Source: Achromobacter sp. UMC46
GTDB lineage: Bacteria; Pseudomonadota; Gammaproteobacteria; Burkholderiales; Burkholderiaceae_B
Reading direction: 5' to 3'
Assembly (NCBI RefSeq): GCF_014170335.1
Contig: NZ_LZZS01000005.1
Location: 186,001 to 250,000, forward strand
Length of the DNA stretch: 64,000 nucleotides
Shown: in pieces, positions 8,008 to 18,482 of the stretch
Layout of the letters: each line of letters starts with the position of its first letter
Numbering within the stretch: position 1 is the stretch's first letter
Program-made: the position numbers and the translations under genes
Notes under the pieces: model-generated
The model's input: the letters and a program-made list of their open reading frames with translations, nothing else
Told to the model about the DNA's origin: nothing
The model's database searches: none

Positions 8008-8904
8008 ATGATTTACGACGCCATCATCGTGGGCGGCAGCTTTGCCGGCCTTTCCGCCGCCATGCAATTGGCACGCGCCCGCCGGCGCATCCTGGTGATC
8101 GACGGCGGCCTGCCGCGCAACCGGTTCGCCGCGCATGCGCACGGCTTCCTGGGCCAGGACGGCAAGCCGCCCGGCGACATCCTGCGCGAAGCCCGCGACC
8201 AGTTGGCCCGGTATCCGTCCGTCAAGTTCCTGGATGGCGAGGCGGTCAGCGCCGACGCCCAAGACGGACGGCTGCGCGTGACGATGGCGGCGGGGCAGGA
8301 AGTCCTGGGCAAGCACCTGATCCTGGCGACCGGGCTGCGCGACCAGTTGCCCGCATTGCCCGGCTTGCAAGAACGCTGGGGCCAGACCGTGCTGCATTGC
8401 CCCTACTGCCACGGCTACGAAGTGGCCGGCCGCCCGCTGGGCGTGCTGGCCGCGCATCCGCTGTCGGCGCATCAAGCCGTGTTGCTGCCAGACTGGGGGC
8501 CCACTACTTACTTCACGCAAGGCGAATTCGAACCCGATGCGGAACAGGCCGCCCAGCTGGAAAAGCGCGGCGTGCGCATCGAACGCACGCCCGTCGTCGA
8601 GCTCATGGGCACGGCGCCCGCGCTGGACGCCGTCAAGCTCGCCGACGGGCGGCGCATGGCGGTGCACGCGTTGTTCGTCGCCAGCAAGACCCATATGGCC
8701 AGTCCGCTCGCGATGCAGCTGGGTTGCGCGTTCGACGACGGCCCGCTCGGCCCGGTGATCCGCACCGACGAGTTCAGGCAGACGACGGTGCCTGGCGTCT
8801 TTGCCGCGGGGGATGCGGCCATTCCGATGAGCAACGCGACGCTTGCCAGCGCCTCAGGCGTGATGGCGGGCGTGTGCGTGCATCGCGCGCTGGTCATGGC
8901 GTAG
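8008..8904 (+). CDS. thioredoxin-reductase-like NAD(P)/FAD-dependent oxidoreductase
   Basis: 298 aa. It has the N-terminal FAD motif GGSFAG (residues 9-14), the ATG motif ILATGLRDQLP (residues 105-115), and a redox-active CPYC pair (Cys131, Cys134) as in TrxB-like enzymes. The FAD-binding C-terminal block GVFAAGDAAIPMSNATLASASG closes the fold. The NADPH-binding segment is poorly conserved (GVLAAHPLSAHQAV), so it may take electrons differently from true TrxB. A palindromic operator lies upstream. A role in thiol or quinone stress is inferred; no thioredoxin gene is adjacent. Confidence 0.85.
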   Translation: MIYDAIIVGGSFAGLSAAMQLARARRRILVIDGGLPRNRFAAHAHGFLGQDGKPPGDILREARDQLARYPSVKFLDGEAVSADAQDGRLRVTMAAGQEVLGKHLILATGLRDQLPALPGLQERWGQTVLHCPYCHGYEVAGRPLGVLAAHPLSAHQAVLLPDWGPTTYFTQGEFEPDAEQAAQLEKRGVRIERTPVVELMGTAPALDAVKLADGRRMAVHALFVASKTHMASPLAMQLGCAFDDGPLGPVIRTDEFRQTTVPGVFAAGDAAIPMSNATLASASGVMAGVCVHRALVMA

Positions 8905-8910
8905 GCGAGG

Positions 8911-8950
8911 CCAGGCCGGTCCGGACCTGATCTGATCTGAAGTGGCCTGG
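8911..8950. terminator. possible bidirectional terminator between convergent genes
   Basis: Arms CCAGGCC (8911-8917) and GGCCTGG (8944-8950) flank an internal GGTCC/GGACC palindrome and a TGATC tandem. The element fills most of the gap between two convergent genes, but there is no T tract, so it is only a weak candidate. Confidence 0.3.
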
Positions 8951-8956
8951 GGCGGC

Positions 8957-9919
8957 CTACAGGTGGTCCTTGAAGAACTCCACGACCTTCGCATTCAGGT
9001 CCTGGTGGAACTGCTGGCGGTCGAAGCCCGCCGCCTCCATGCAATATACGGACAGGGTCTCGGCCTGCTCCGCCGGGCACCGCGCCAGGAAATCGAAGTG
9101 CCCTGCCCCCGTCGCCACCTGAAAGTCCGGCGCGGCGGGCAGCCCCTGCCGCACCGCCTCCACGCTGGCAGGGTTGACGCCATCGCCACCCCGTTCCGAT
9201 GCCCACAATTGAACCGGGATCTTCACGGCCTTCAAGGCATCACCAGGAAACGCGTTCAACGGGTCCGCGATGACGGCCGCCTTGATGCGATCGTCGTGCA
9301 CATAAGACTGCTGTGGGATCTTCCCGGCGGCAATGTCGCGGCACATCGGCAGCGATGGGGTGGTCTGGCAAATGGCAAGGCCGGCGCGGAAATCCGGCAC
9401 GGCGCCCGCCAGCACAAGCGCGGTATAGCCGCCACGTGAAAAGCCGTAAATGCCGATCTTGCCGTCATCCACCTTCGCCTTCTGCGGCCAGGCGATCGTC
9501 ATGTAGTCGATCAGCCGCCGCACTTCCCGCGGGCGCGTCGAGAAAATCGACAGATACCCCTGCCGCGACCGGTCCTCCCAGTTGTCTCCCACATGGTTGA
9601 CCGCCGCGACCACGAAACCCGCATTGGCCAACGCCGCGGCGGTGTCGTGATGGCCCAGGAAAGAGCCGCTGGATCCATGCGACATCACGATAAGCGGATG
9701 CCGGCCCTCAGGCACCGGGCAGTTCAGGACGCCAGAGATCGGGGTCCGGCCGACCTTGAAGTCGGCGGCAGGCGCCGCGCACGGATACCAGATGGCGCCG
9801 GACAGGCCGGGGCCGTTCTGGTCCATGGGAAGCGACAGGCGTTGGAAGCCCGCGGCCAGGGCGGAGCCGGCGGCGGCGGTCAGTGCAAGGGCAAGGCAAA
9901 TATGGCGGATGAAAGGCAT
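8957..9919 (-). CDS. secreted alpha/beta hydrolase (dienelactone hydrolase / PAF-acetylhydrolase-like)
   Basis: 320 aa from the ATG at 9919. A signal peptide (MPFIRHICLALALTAAAGSA, cleavage near ALA-AG) predicts export. The oxyanion block LIVMSHGSSGS is followed by the nucleophile elbow GFSRGG (Ser161) and a probable catalytic His in GAGHFDFLARC. This is the layout of predicted dienelactone-hydrolase-like periplasmic hydrolases. In-frame codons upstream of 9919 lack signal-peptide character. The substrate is unknown; the gene is monocistronic and diverges from the porin. Confidence 0.85.
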   Translation of the reverse strand: MPFIRHICLALALTAAAGSALAAGFQRLSLPMDQNGPGLSGAIWYPCAAPAADFKVGRTPISGVLNCPVPEGRHPLIVMSHGSSGSFLGHHDTAAALANAGFVVAAVNHVGDNWEDRSRQGYLSIFSTRPREVRRLIDYMTIAWPQKAKVDDGKIGIYGFSRGGYTALVLAGAVPDFRAGLAICQTTPSLPMCRDIAAGKIPQQSYVHDDRIKAAVIADPLNAFPGDALKAVKIPVQLWASERGGDGVNPASVEAVRQGLPAAPDFQVATGAGHFDFLARCPAEQAETLSVYCMEAAGFDRQQFHQDLNAKVVEFFKDHL

Positions 9920-10088
9920 GGGCACGGGCGTGGAGGTCTGCGGATCCTGCGGGGGATTTGTAATTCTACTGTCGGGGAATTGTCGATGAGCGCCCTTCAC
10001 ACTTGGCCAGCCAAGCCGTCAGAAGGCGTGTTCCCCGTGGCTTCCGCCGGCTTGGCGCCCATCGACCTTCCCCGCCCACGGAGTCCCC

Positions 10089-11246
10089 ATGAAAAAACTC
10101 TTCGCCGTCGCGGCAGCCACCGCGCTGTCCGGCACCGCGCAAGCGCAATCCACGTCCGTCACGCTCTACGGCCTTATCGATACCGGCATCGGGTACACCA
10201 ATGTCGACGGCGCCTACACCGATCCCGCCACCGGCCGCCGGACAAGCGTCGACAACAGCCGCATCGGCGCCACCACCGGCACCACCGCCGGTTCCCGCTG
10301 GGGCTTGCGCGGCAAGGAGGACCTGGGCGACGGCCTGTACGCCGTCTTTCAATTGGAGTCGGGTTTTGATGGCCGCAACGGCAACTCGCTGCAGGGCAAT
10401 CGCCTGTTCGGCCGCGAGGCCACCGTGGGCCTGGGCAGCGCCGACTGGGGCGAAGTCCGTCTGGGCCGGCAATACAACGTGGCCGCACGCTACTTTTCCG
10501 GCATGTTCGGTTCGTCGTTCGGCGGCGGCTTCAACCAGTTGAGCACCGGCGCCGGCCTGGGCTTCAGCTCGGCCAACTATGTGCGCTACGACAACCAGAT
10601 CGTCTATGAAACCCCATCGATGGGCGGTTTCAAAGCGGCCATGGGCTACGCCTTCAACGCCGACGACCGCCGCGCCGGCGAGACCGGCTTCGCGACGGCG
10701 GACAACACCCGCGCCATCACCGCCGGCGTGCGCTACGACAACGGCCCGCTCATGGGCTTTGTCACCTACGACCAGCTCAACGCGTCGAACAAGCTCAGCC
10801 AGGGCCAGGTCGACGCCACGCCCCGGTCCTACATCATCGGCGGCTCGTATGACTTTGAATCCTTCAAGGTCGCGATGGCCTACAACCGCATCACCGACGG
10901 CTGGTTCGCCGGCAAGAGCTTCCCCAACGGGGGCAGCATCGGCACCTTTACCGGTACGCCGTCCTACGCCTTCGTGAAGGGATTCCGGTCGAACGCGTAC
11001 ATGCTTGCCGTAGCGGCGCCGGTGGGCGCGTCAGGCGGCGCATTCGCGTCCTGGCAACGGGCCGACGCCAACAACACGTTGCTGACAGGCGGAGACTCGG
11101 CCAGCAACACCTACAGCGTGGGCTACAACCACAACCTGTCCAAGCGCACGGACCTGTACACGGTCGCCTCCTACACCACCAACTGGGCATTCCAGGACGA
11201 CGCCCGGGCGACGGAAGTGAACATGGGCATCCGCCACCGCTTCTAG
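10089..11246 (+). CDS. general diffusion porin, Bordetella/Burkholderia type
   Basis: 385 aa. A signal peptide ends AQA-Q at residue 20; the mature chain starts STSVTLYGLIDTGIGY, the classic first strand of betaproteobacterial trimeric porins. Other strands and loops follow the family (SRWGLRGKEDLGDGLYAVFQ, VRLGRQYN, YSVGYNHNLSKRTDLY), and the chain ends RHRF with the terminal Phe needed for outer-membrane assembly. A 16-stranded barrel for small hydrophilic solutes is expected. It converges with the glycerol importer operon; whether it helps glycerol entry is only a guess. Confidence 0.93.
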   Translation: MKKLFAVAAATALSGTAQAQSTSVTLYGLIDTGIGYTNVDGAYTDPATGRRTSVDNSRIGATTGTTAGSRWGLRGKEDLGDGLYAVFQLESGFDGRNGNSLQGNRLFGREATVGLGSADWGEVRLGRQYNVAARYFSGMFGSSFGGGFNQLSTGAGLGFSSANYVRYDNQIVYETPSMGGFKAAMGYAFNADDRRAGETGFATADNTRAITAGVRYDNGPLMGFVTYDQLNASNKLSQGQVDATPRSYIIGGSYDFESFKVAMAYNRITDGWFAGKSFPNGGSIGTFTGTPSYAFVKGFRSNAYMLAVAAPVGASGGAFASWQRADANNTLLTGGDSASNTYSVGYNHNLSKRTDLYTVASYTTNWAFQDDARATEVNMGIRHRF

Positions 11247-11258
11247 CGCCATCAAAAA

Positions 11259-11282
11259 AAGACGCCACGTCACCGTGGCGTC
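11259..11282. terminator. Rho-independent terminator shared by porin and glp operon
   Basis: Perfect 9-bp arms GACGCCACG (11261-11269) and CGTGGCGTC (11274-11282) enclose TCAC. On the minus strand the hairpin is followed by seven T residues, a strong terminator for glpV. On the plus strand only TT follows, so porin termination there is less certain. Confidence 0.85.
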
Positions 11283-11329
11283 TTGCGTGATGCGAAATGC
11301 GGAATGCCTAATACGCGACCGGTCCAGGC

Positions 11330-13060
11330 CTACCGGACCTTGCCCTCCTTCCAGGCCGCCAGCAGCTTTTCATAAGGGATGGTCTCGCCCTTGGGCTTCT
11401 CGTTCGCCAGCTTCTTCCAGGGCGCGTGCTGGTCCGACAGCCACTTGCTGGGGTCGCTCTTGGCGTTGAGCTTCGGCGCGCATTGCGCCATCCCCGCCCG
11501 CTCCAGGCGCGCCATCACCTGATCCATTTCGTTGGCCAGGTTGTCCATGGCGGCTTGCGGGGTCTTTTCGCCCGTGACGGCCGTGGCCACGTTCTTCCAC
11601 CACAATTGCGCCAGCTTCGGATAGTCCGGCACGTTGTTGCCCGTGGGCGTCCATGCCACGCGGGCCGGGCTGCGGTAGAACTCGATCAGGCCGCCGTAGT
11701 TGGCGGCGTTCTTGGTGAAGAAGTCGCTATGGATGTCGCTGTCGCGGATGAAGGTCAGGCCGGTGATGGATTTCTTCAGCGACACCGACTTCGACGTGAC
11801 GAACTGCGCGTACAGCCACGCGGCAGCCATCTTGTCGGGGTTGGTGGACTTGAAGAAGGTCCATGACCCGACGTCCTGGTAGCCGTTCTGCATGCCGTCC
11901 TTCCAATACGGGCCGTAGGGCGACGGGGCCATGCGCCATTTCGGGGTGCCGTCGTCGTTGACGACCGGCAGGCCCTTCTTGGTCATGTCGGCGGTAAACG
12001 CCGTGTACCAGAATATCTGCTGGGCGATCTGCCCCTGCGCCGGAACGGGGCCTGATTCCGAGAACGTCATGCCCATGGCCTGCTGCGGCGCGTACTTCTT
12101 CATCCAGTCGATGTATTTGGTCAGCGCGTAAACGGCGGCCGGGCTGTTGGTGGCCCCTCCCCGCGATACCGACGCGCCCACCGGCGTACATTTGTCGTCG
12201 GCGACGCGAATGCCCCATTCGTCCACGGGCATGCCGTTGGGCAAACCCTTGTCGGCGGCGCCCGCCATCGACAGCCACGCGTCGGTGAAGCGCCAGCCCA
12301 GCGACGGATCCTTCTTGCCGTAGTCCATGTGGCCATAGACCTTCTTGCCGTCGATCTCCTTCACGTCATTCGAGAAGAAATCAGCGATGTCCTCGTAGGC
12401 GGACCAGTTGGTGGGCACGCCCAGGTCATACCCGTACTTCGCCTTGAACTTGTCTTTCAGGTCCTGGCGGGCGAACCAGTCGGCGCGGAACCAGTACACG
12501 TTGGCGAACTGCTGGTCGGGCAGCTGGTACAGCTTGCCGTCGGGCGCGGTGGTGAACTTGGTGCCGATGAAATCCTTGATGTCCAGGTTGGGGTTGGTCC
12601 ATTCCTTGCCCGCGCCGGCCATGTAGTCGGACAGTGGCAGGATGGCGCCGTAGCGGTAGTGCGTGCCGATCAGGTCGGAATCGGAGATCCAGCCGTCGTA
12701 GATGGACTTGCCGGACTGCATGGACGTCTGCAGCTTTTCGACGACGTCGCCTTCCTGGATCAAGTCGTGGTTGACCTTGATGCCGGTGATTTCACTGAAC
12801 GCCTTGGCCAGCGTCTTCGATTCGTACTCGTGCGTGGTGATGGTTTCGGATACGACGCTGATTTCGGTGACGCCCTTGGCACGGAGCTTGGCGGCGGCGT
12901 CCATGAACCACTTCATCTCCGCCATCTGCTGGTCTTTGGACAACGTCGATGGCTGGAACTCGGAATCCACCCACTTCTTTGCTTCCGGCTCGCCGGCCCA
13001 TGCCCCTGACGTTCCGATCAGGGCGATAGCGGCCGCCATGGCATGCATGCGCAATTTCAT
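11330..13060 (-). CDS. glpV: glycerol ABC transporter substrate-binding protein GlpV
   Basis: 576 aa, long for a family 1 solute-binding protein but right for GlpV. The signal peptide is residues 1-22 (cleavage after AWA). The order glpS-T-P-Q-U-V and the divergent glpR-glpD match the Rhizobium leguminosarum glycerol importer described by others, which is the basis for the substrate call. It would capture glycerol in the periplasm and deliver it to GlpP/GlpQ. AGGAG lies seven bases before the ATG. A gap of 106 bp separates it from glpU, larger than the other junctions, and a strong terminator follows. Confidence 0.9.
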   Translation of the reverse strand: MKLRMHAMAAAIALIGTSGAWAGEPEAKKWVDSEFQPSTLSKDQQMAEMKWFMDAAAKLRAKGVTEISVVSETITTHEYESKTLAKAFSEITGIKVNHDLIQEGDVVEKLQTSMQSGKSIYDGWISDSDLIGTHYRYGAILPLSDYMAGAGKEWTNPNLDIKDFIGTKFTTAPDGKLYQLPDQQFANVYWFRADWFARQDLKDKFKAKYGYDLGVPTNWSAYEDIADFFSNDVKEIDGKKVYGHMDYGKKDPSLGWRFTDAWLSMAGAADKGLPNGMPVDEWGIRVADDKCTPVGASVSRGGATNSPAAVYALTKYIDWMKKYAPQQAMGMTFSESGPVPAQGQIAQQIFWYTAFTADMTKKGLPVVNDDGTPKWRMAPSPYGPYWKDGMQNGYQDVGSWTFFKSTNPDKMAAAWLYAQFVTSKSVSLKKSITGLTFIRDSDIHSDFFTKNAANYGGLIEFYRSPARVAWTPTGNNVPDYPKLAQLWWKNVATAVTGEKTPQAAMDNLANEMDQVMARLERAGMAQCAPKLNAKSDPSKWLSDQHAPWKKLANEKPKGETIPYEKLLAAWKEGKVR

Positions 13061-13166
13061 GACCTGTCTCCTCGAATGGCCTTCCCCATCTGTTGCTGCG
13101 GACCTCTGGCCGGGGAAGATGCGGGCCCGTAGTCCTTACACTCAATGCGGGGGTCGACGCGCCCCT

Positions 13167-13475
13167 TCAGCCTTTCCTCATAATGAAGGCCAGCAGCAGC
13201 ATGGACAGCACGAAGCTGATCCACACCGATGGCGGCTCATCCAGCGAAAACCATTCCACGGCCTTTTGGCCGAACCCCAGGAACGCCAGGTTCACCCAGG
13301 CCGCGGCCATCAGGCCGATGAACAGCCGGTCGCCCCGGGTGGTGCGCAACGGCAGGAAGCCCTTGCGCTCGACCGTGGGCGACTTCAATTCCCAGACCGT
13401 CATGCCGATCAGCATCAGCACGATGCAGGTGAAGAACACGGCGACGGGAGTGGTCCAGACCATCCAGCTGAACAT
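13167..13475 (-). CDS. glpU: DUF2160 small membrane protein GlpU of the glycerol importer
   Basis: 102 aa with three hydrophobic segments (about residues 8-28, 52-68 and 83-98). It starts MFSWMVWTTPVAVFF and belongs to DUF2160, a family known only as the small integral component encoded with glycerol ABC importers. It lies 11 bp after glpQ. Its exact task in the transporter is unknown. The same frame is open much further upstream, but that extension is the antisense-free shadow of glpQ in another frame and is not coding. Confidence 0.88.
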   Translation of the reverse strand: MFSWMVWTTPVAVFFTCIVLMLIGMTVWELKSPTVERKGFLPLRTTRGDRLFIGLMAAAWVNLAFLGFGQKAVEWFSLDEPPSVWISFVLSMLLLAFIMRKG

Positions 13476-13486
13476 GTGGCGGCTCC

Positions 13487-15178
<1,692 letters not shown>

Positions 15179-15182
<4 letters not shown>

Positions 15183-16267
15183 GGGATCAGCGCCTCGTCG
15201 CGGTAGAAGCAGGTATGCGGGTTCAGCACCGACAGCCAGACCGTGCCGCCGGCCGCGCCCGCCACGGCATCGCCGCCCAGCCGGGCCCGTACCGGGATGC
15301 CCTCGAAGTCGGCCACCAGCAAGGTATAGGTGCCGACGTCCTGCACCCTGTCCACCCGCACCGGCACCGCGCCGGGCGCGCCGGCGGCGGTCACGCGCAG
15401 GTACTCGGGGCGCACACCGAGCTTGACCGGGCCAGCCCCGGCCAGCCTGGCGCCCAGGGTCTCCGGTGCGCCGCCGACGCGGCTTTGCCCCACCATCAGC
15501 GCGCCGTCGCGCCACTGCGCGGGCAAGAAGTTCATGCCGGGCGAACCGATGAAATGGCCCACGAACGTATGCGCGGGCCGCTCGAACAGGTCATCCGCGC
15601 TGCCCACCTGCACGGCCCGGCCGCGCGCCATCACCATGACCTGGTCCGCGAAGGTCAGCGCCTCGGTCTGATCGTGCGTCACGTAGATCAGCGTCAACTT
15701 GAATTCGTGGTGGATTTCCTTGAGCTTGCGCCGCAGTTCCCATTTCAGCTGCGGGTCGATGACGGTCAGCGGCTCGTCGAACAAGATGGCCGACACGTCG
15801 CTGCGCACCAGGCCGCGCCCCAGCGATATCTTCTGCTTGGCGTCGGCCGTCAAGCCGCTGGCGCGGCGATCCAGCACGGCCGACATCTCCAGCATTTCGG
15901 CGATGCGGCCCACGCGCTCGCGTATGCGGTCCGGCGCGATGCCGCGGTTGCGCAGCGGGAACGCCAGGTTTTCCGCCACGGTCATCGTGTCGTATACGAC
16001 CGGGAACTGGAACACCTGCGCAATGTTGCGCGCCTGCGGGGTCTTGGCGGTGACGTCCTGCCCGTCGAACAGGATGCGGCCATGCGACGGGCGCAGCAGG
16101 CCCGACACGCAGTTCAACAGCGTCGTCTTGCCGCAGCCGGAAGGCCCCAGCAAGGCATACGCCCCGCCGTCGCGGAAGGTGAACTTCAGCGGCAGCAGCG
16201 CGTAGTCCTCGTCGGTCTTGGGCTCGACCACGTAGGAGTGCGACAGGTCCAGCTCAATCTTCGCCAT
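15179..16267 (-). CDS. glpT: glycerol ABC transporter ATPase GlpT (degenerate signature motif)
   Basis: 362 aa: ATPase domain plus a C-terminal TOBE-like domain. Walker A GPSGCGKT (residues 41-48), Q-loop Gln87, Walker B AILFDE (160-165) and switch His198 (YVTHDQTEAL) are all canonical. The signature motif, normally LSGGQ, reads LTADAKQ (139-145) and cannot contact ATP in the usual way. Its partner GlpS has the opposite pattern, so a heterodimer with one consensus ATP site is predicted. Its start overlaps the glpS stop by one base (TGATG). Naming follows the glpSTPQUV order. Confidence 0.9.
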
Positions 16268-17352
16268 CAGGCCGCCTCCCCCGCGCCGGCGGGACGCTGC
16301 GGCGCGGCCAGCAGCGCGCCGTCGGCGCCGAAGGCATAGGTCTGAGCCGGGTCGAAAAACAGCTCGACGCGCTGGTCCAGCGTGTACCGGTGCACGCCCG
16401 GCAGTTGCGCGACGACGTTGCCCGCCGCCGTTTCCGCGTGGACGAAGGTGTCCGACCCGGAGATTTCCGCCAGTTTCACCACGCCGGCCAGGCCGATGTG
16501 GCCGGGGCGCGGCGCTACATCCAGGGCGCCGGCGCGCAAGCCCGCGGTCAGGTCGGCGCCCGTGCCGGCGGGCAAGCTGCGCGCCACCGCCATCTGGCCT
16601 TGCAGGACGAACCCCGCGTCCGTGCGGCGCGCGGCGAACAGATTCATGGGCGGGTCGCTGAAGGCGCGCGCCACCCGGATGGAATTCGGCCGGTGGAAAA
16701 CCTCGGCGGTGGGCCCGTATTGCAACAATTCGCCCGCGTCCAGCACGGCAGTGTGGCCGCCAAGCAACAGCGCTTCGCCGGGTTCGGTCGTGGCGTAGAC
16801 GACCGTGGAACGCCCTTCGGCGAACAATTCCGACAGTTCGTCGCGCAGTTCTTCGCGCAGCTTGTAGTCCAGGTTGACCAGTGGCTCGTCCAGCAGGATC
16901 AGCGGCGCGTCCTTGACCAGCGCCCGGGCCAGCGCCACACGCTGCTGCTGCCCGCCGGACAGTTCCGAGGGGTAGCGCTCAAGCAGGTGGTCGATATGCA
17001 GCCGCGCCGCCATGGCGCGGACCTTTTCGCGGATGTCCCGCGCCCCGCGCAGCTTCAGCGGCGACGCGATGTTGTCGTAGACCGACATGGACGGGTAGTT
17101 GATGAACTGCTGGTAGACCATGGCGACGTTGCGCTGGCGCACGGGCACGCCCGTCACGTCGGCGCCGTCGACCAGCACGCGGCCTTCGGTGGGCCGGTCC
17201 AATCCCGCCATGATGCGCATCAGGGATGTCTTGCCGGCCAGGGTCACCCCCAGCAGCACGGTCATGGCGCCGCGAACCGGGGCCAGGCTCATGGGAGTCA
17301 GGTGCGTCTGCGAGCCGGCCCGCAAACCAATCCTGTCCAAGGTCAGCTGCAT
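16267..17352 (-). CDS. glpS: glycerol ABC transporter ATPase GlpS (switch histidine absent)
   Basis: 361 aa, first gene of the importer operon. Walker A is the unusual but valid GVTLAGKTS (residues 35-43), Q-loop Gln81, signature LSGGQ (131-135), Walker B LILLDE (151-156). The switch position, normally His in YVTHD, is Thr189 (VVYATTEPGEA), so this subunit's own ATP site should be poorly hydrolytic. It would supply the intact signature motif to the GlpT site. GGAG lies five bases before the ATG. It diverges from glpR. Confidence 0.9.
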   Translation of the reverse strand: MQLTLDRIGLRAGSQTHLTPMSLAPVRGAMTVLLGVTLAGKTSLMRIMAGLDRPTEGRVLVDGADVTGVPVRQRNVAMVYQQFINYPSMSVYDNIASPLKLRGARDIREKVRAMAARLHIDHLLERYPSELSGGQQQRVALARALVKDAPLILLDEPLVNLDYKLREELRDELSELFAEGRSTVVYATTEPGEALLLGGHTAVLDAGELLQYGPTAEVFHRPNSIRVARAFSDPPMNLFAARRTDAGFVLQGQMAVARSLPAGTGADLTAGLRAGALDVAPRPGHIGLAGVVKLAEISGSDTFVHAETAAGNVVAQLPGVHRYTLDQRVELFFDPAQTYAFGADGALLAAPQRPAGAGEAA

Positions 17353-17474
17353 CTAGTCTCCTCTACCTACTTATGCGTCCCTGTTTTTCACGCGGACTTC
17401 GGTATTCGGTACAGCGGCCCCGCCGATGCGCGAACGCGCGCAACAGGATGAGCATACTCTTTCAGATAGCTTTC

Positions 17475-17552
17475 GTTTTTTGTGCGTTTTACCCAAGAAG
17501 CGAACAAAAAACAATCTTGCAGTGCGGCATTATTTTTCGCTTTTGTTGTTTT
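17475..17552. promoter_or_regulatory. candidate GlpR operator cluster between glpS and glpR
   Basis: The 211-bp divergent gap holds a T/A-rich stretch with inverted arms GTTTTTTGT (17475-17483) and ACAAAAAAC (17504-17512), 20 bp apart. A related element TTTTTCGCTTTTGTTG begins at 17533. All three share the core TTCG(C/T)TTTTGTTG on one strand or the other, consistent with repeated half-sites for a DeoR-family repressor. The 17533 copy ends just before the glpR start, suggesting autoregulation. Confidence 0.55.
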
Positions 17553-17563
17553 ATCATTCGTCT

Positions 17564-18391
17564 ATGACACTGAATCCACGACAAAGCGCTTTGATCGAAA
17601 TGGTGCGGGCCCAGGGCTCGGCATCGATCGAAGAGCTTGCCAAACGCTTTGACGTCACGCTGCAGACCGTGCGGCGCGACGTGAACATCCTTTCCGAAGC
17701 CGGCCTGCTGTCGCGCTTTCACGGCGGCGTGCGCATCGAAGCCTCGACCATCGAGAACATCGCCTACCGCAAGCGCCAGGGCCTGCACGCGGCCGGCAAG
17801 CAGCGCATCGCCGAGGCCGTGGCCCGCGCGGTGCCCGACGGCTGTTCGCTGATCCTGAACATCGGCACCACCACCGAGGCCATCGCGCGCGCCCTGCTGC
17901 GCCACCGCGGCCTGCGCGTCATCACAAACAACCTGCACGTGGCGGACATCCTGTCCGACAACCCCGACTGCGAAGTCATCGTGGCTGGCGGCGTGGTGCG
18001 TTCGCGCGACCGCGGCATCGTCGGCGAGGCCACCATGGACTTCATCCGGCAGTTCAAGGTGGATATCGGGCTGATCGGCATTTCGGGCATTGAAGCCGAC
18101 GGCACGCTGCGCGACTACGACTTCCGCGAAGTGCGCGTGGCGCGGACCATCATCGAGCAGTCGCGCGAGGTCTGGCTGGCGGCCGACAGCAGCAAGTTCA
18201 AACGCCAGGCCATGGTGGAACTGGCGCACATTTCACAGATCGACCGCTTCTTCACCGACGCGCATCCGCAAGAGCCGCTGGCGCAAGTGCTGCTGGACTC
18301 CGGCGTGCGCTGCGAAGTGTCTGCGGCGCCGAACGCGGCCGCCGCGGCACCGGCGGCCGCCTCCACGAATACTTCGGCATCCAACGCTTGA
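17564..18391 (+). CDS. glpR: DeoR family repressor of glycerol metabolism GlpR
   Basis: 275 aa. The N-terminal DeoR HTH has the family pattern RQSALIEMVRAQGSASIEEL, then DVTLQTVRRDVNILSEAGLL and FHGGV (residues 5-58). The C-terminal sugar-phosphate sensor domain has LNIGTTTEAIARAL and GGVVRSRDRGIVG. GlpR proteins respond to glycerol 3-phosphate and repress glp genes; its position between the importer and glpD fits. The ATG at 17564 is chosen because the upstream frame is AT-rich promoter DNA. The last 20 residues are Ala/Thr/Ser-rich and probably disordered. Confidence 0.93.
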   Translation: MTLNPRQSALIEMVRAQGSASIEELAKRFDVTLQTVRRDVNILSEAGLLSRFHGGVRIEASTIENIAYRKRQGLHAAGKQRIAEAVARAVPDGCSLILNIGTTTEAIARALLRHRGLRVITNNLHVADILSDNPDCEVIVAGGVVRSRDRGIVGEATMDFIRQFKVDIGLIGISGIEADGTLRDYDFREVRVARTIIEQSREVWLAADSSKFKRQAMVELAHISQIDRFFTDAHPQEPLAQVLLDSGVRCEVSAAPNAAAAAPAAASTNTSASNA

Positions 18392-18482
18392 ACCGGCGCT
18401 TTAGGCCCGGGCCCACCGCCCGCCTCTGGCCGCCCGCTTACGACAAACACGCTTTTATCTGGCGGCCTTGCCGCAACGACTT

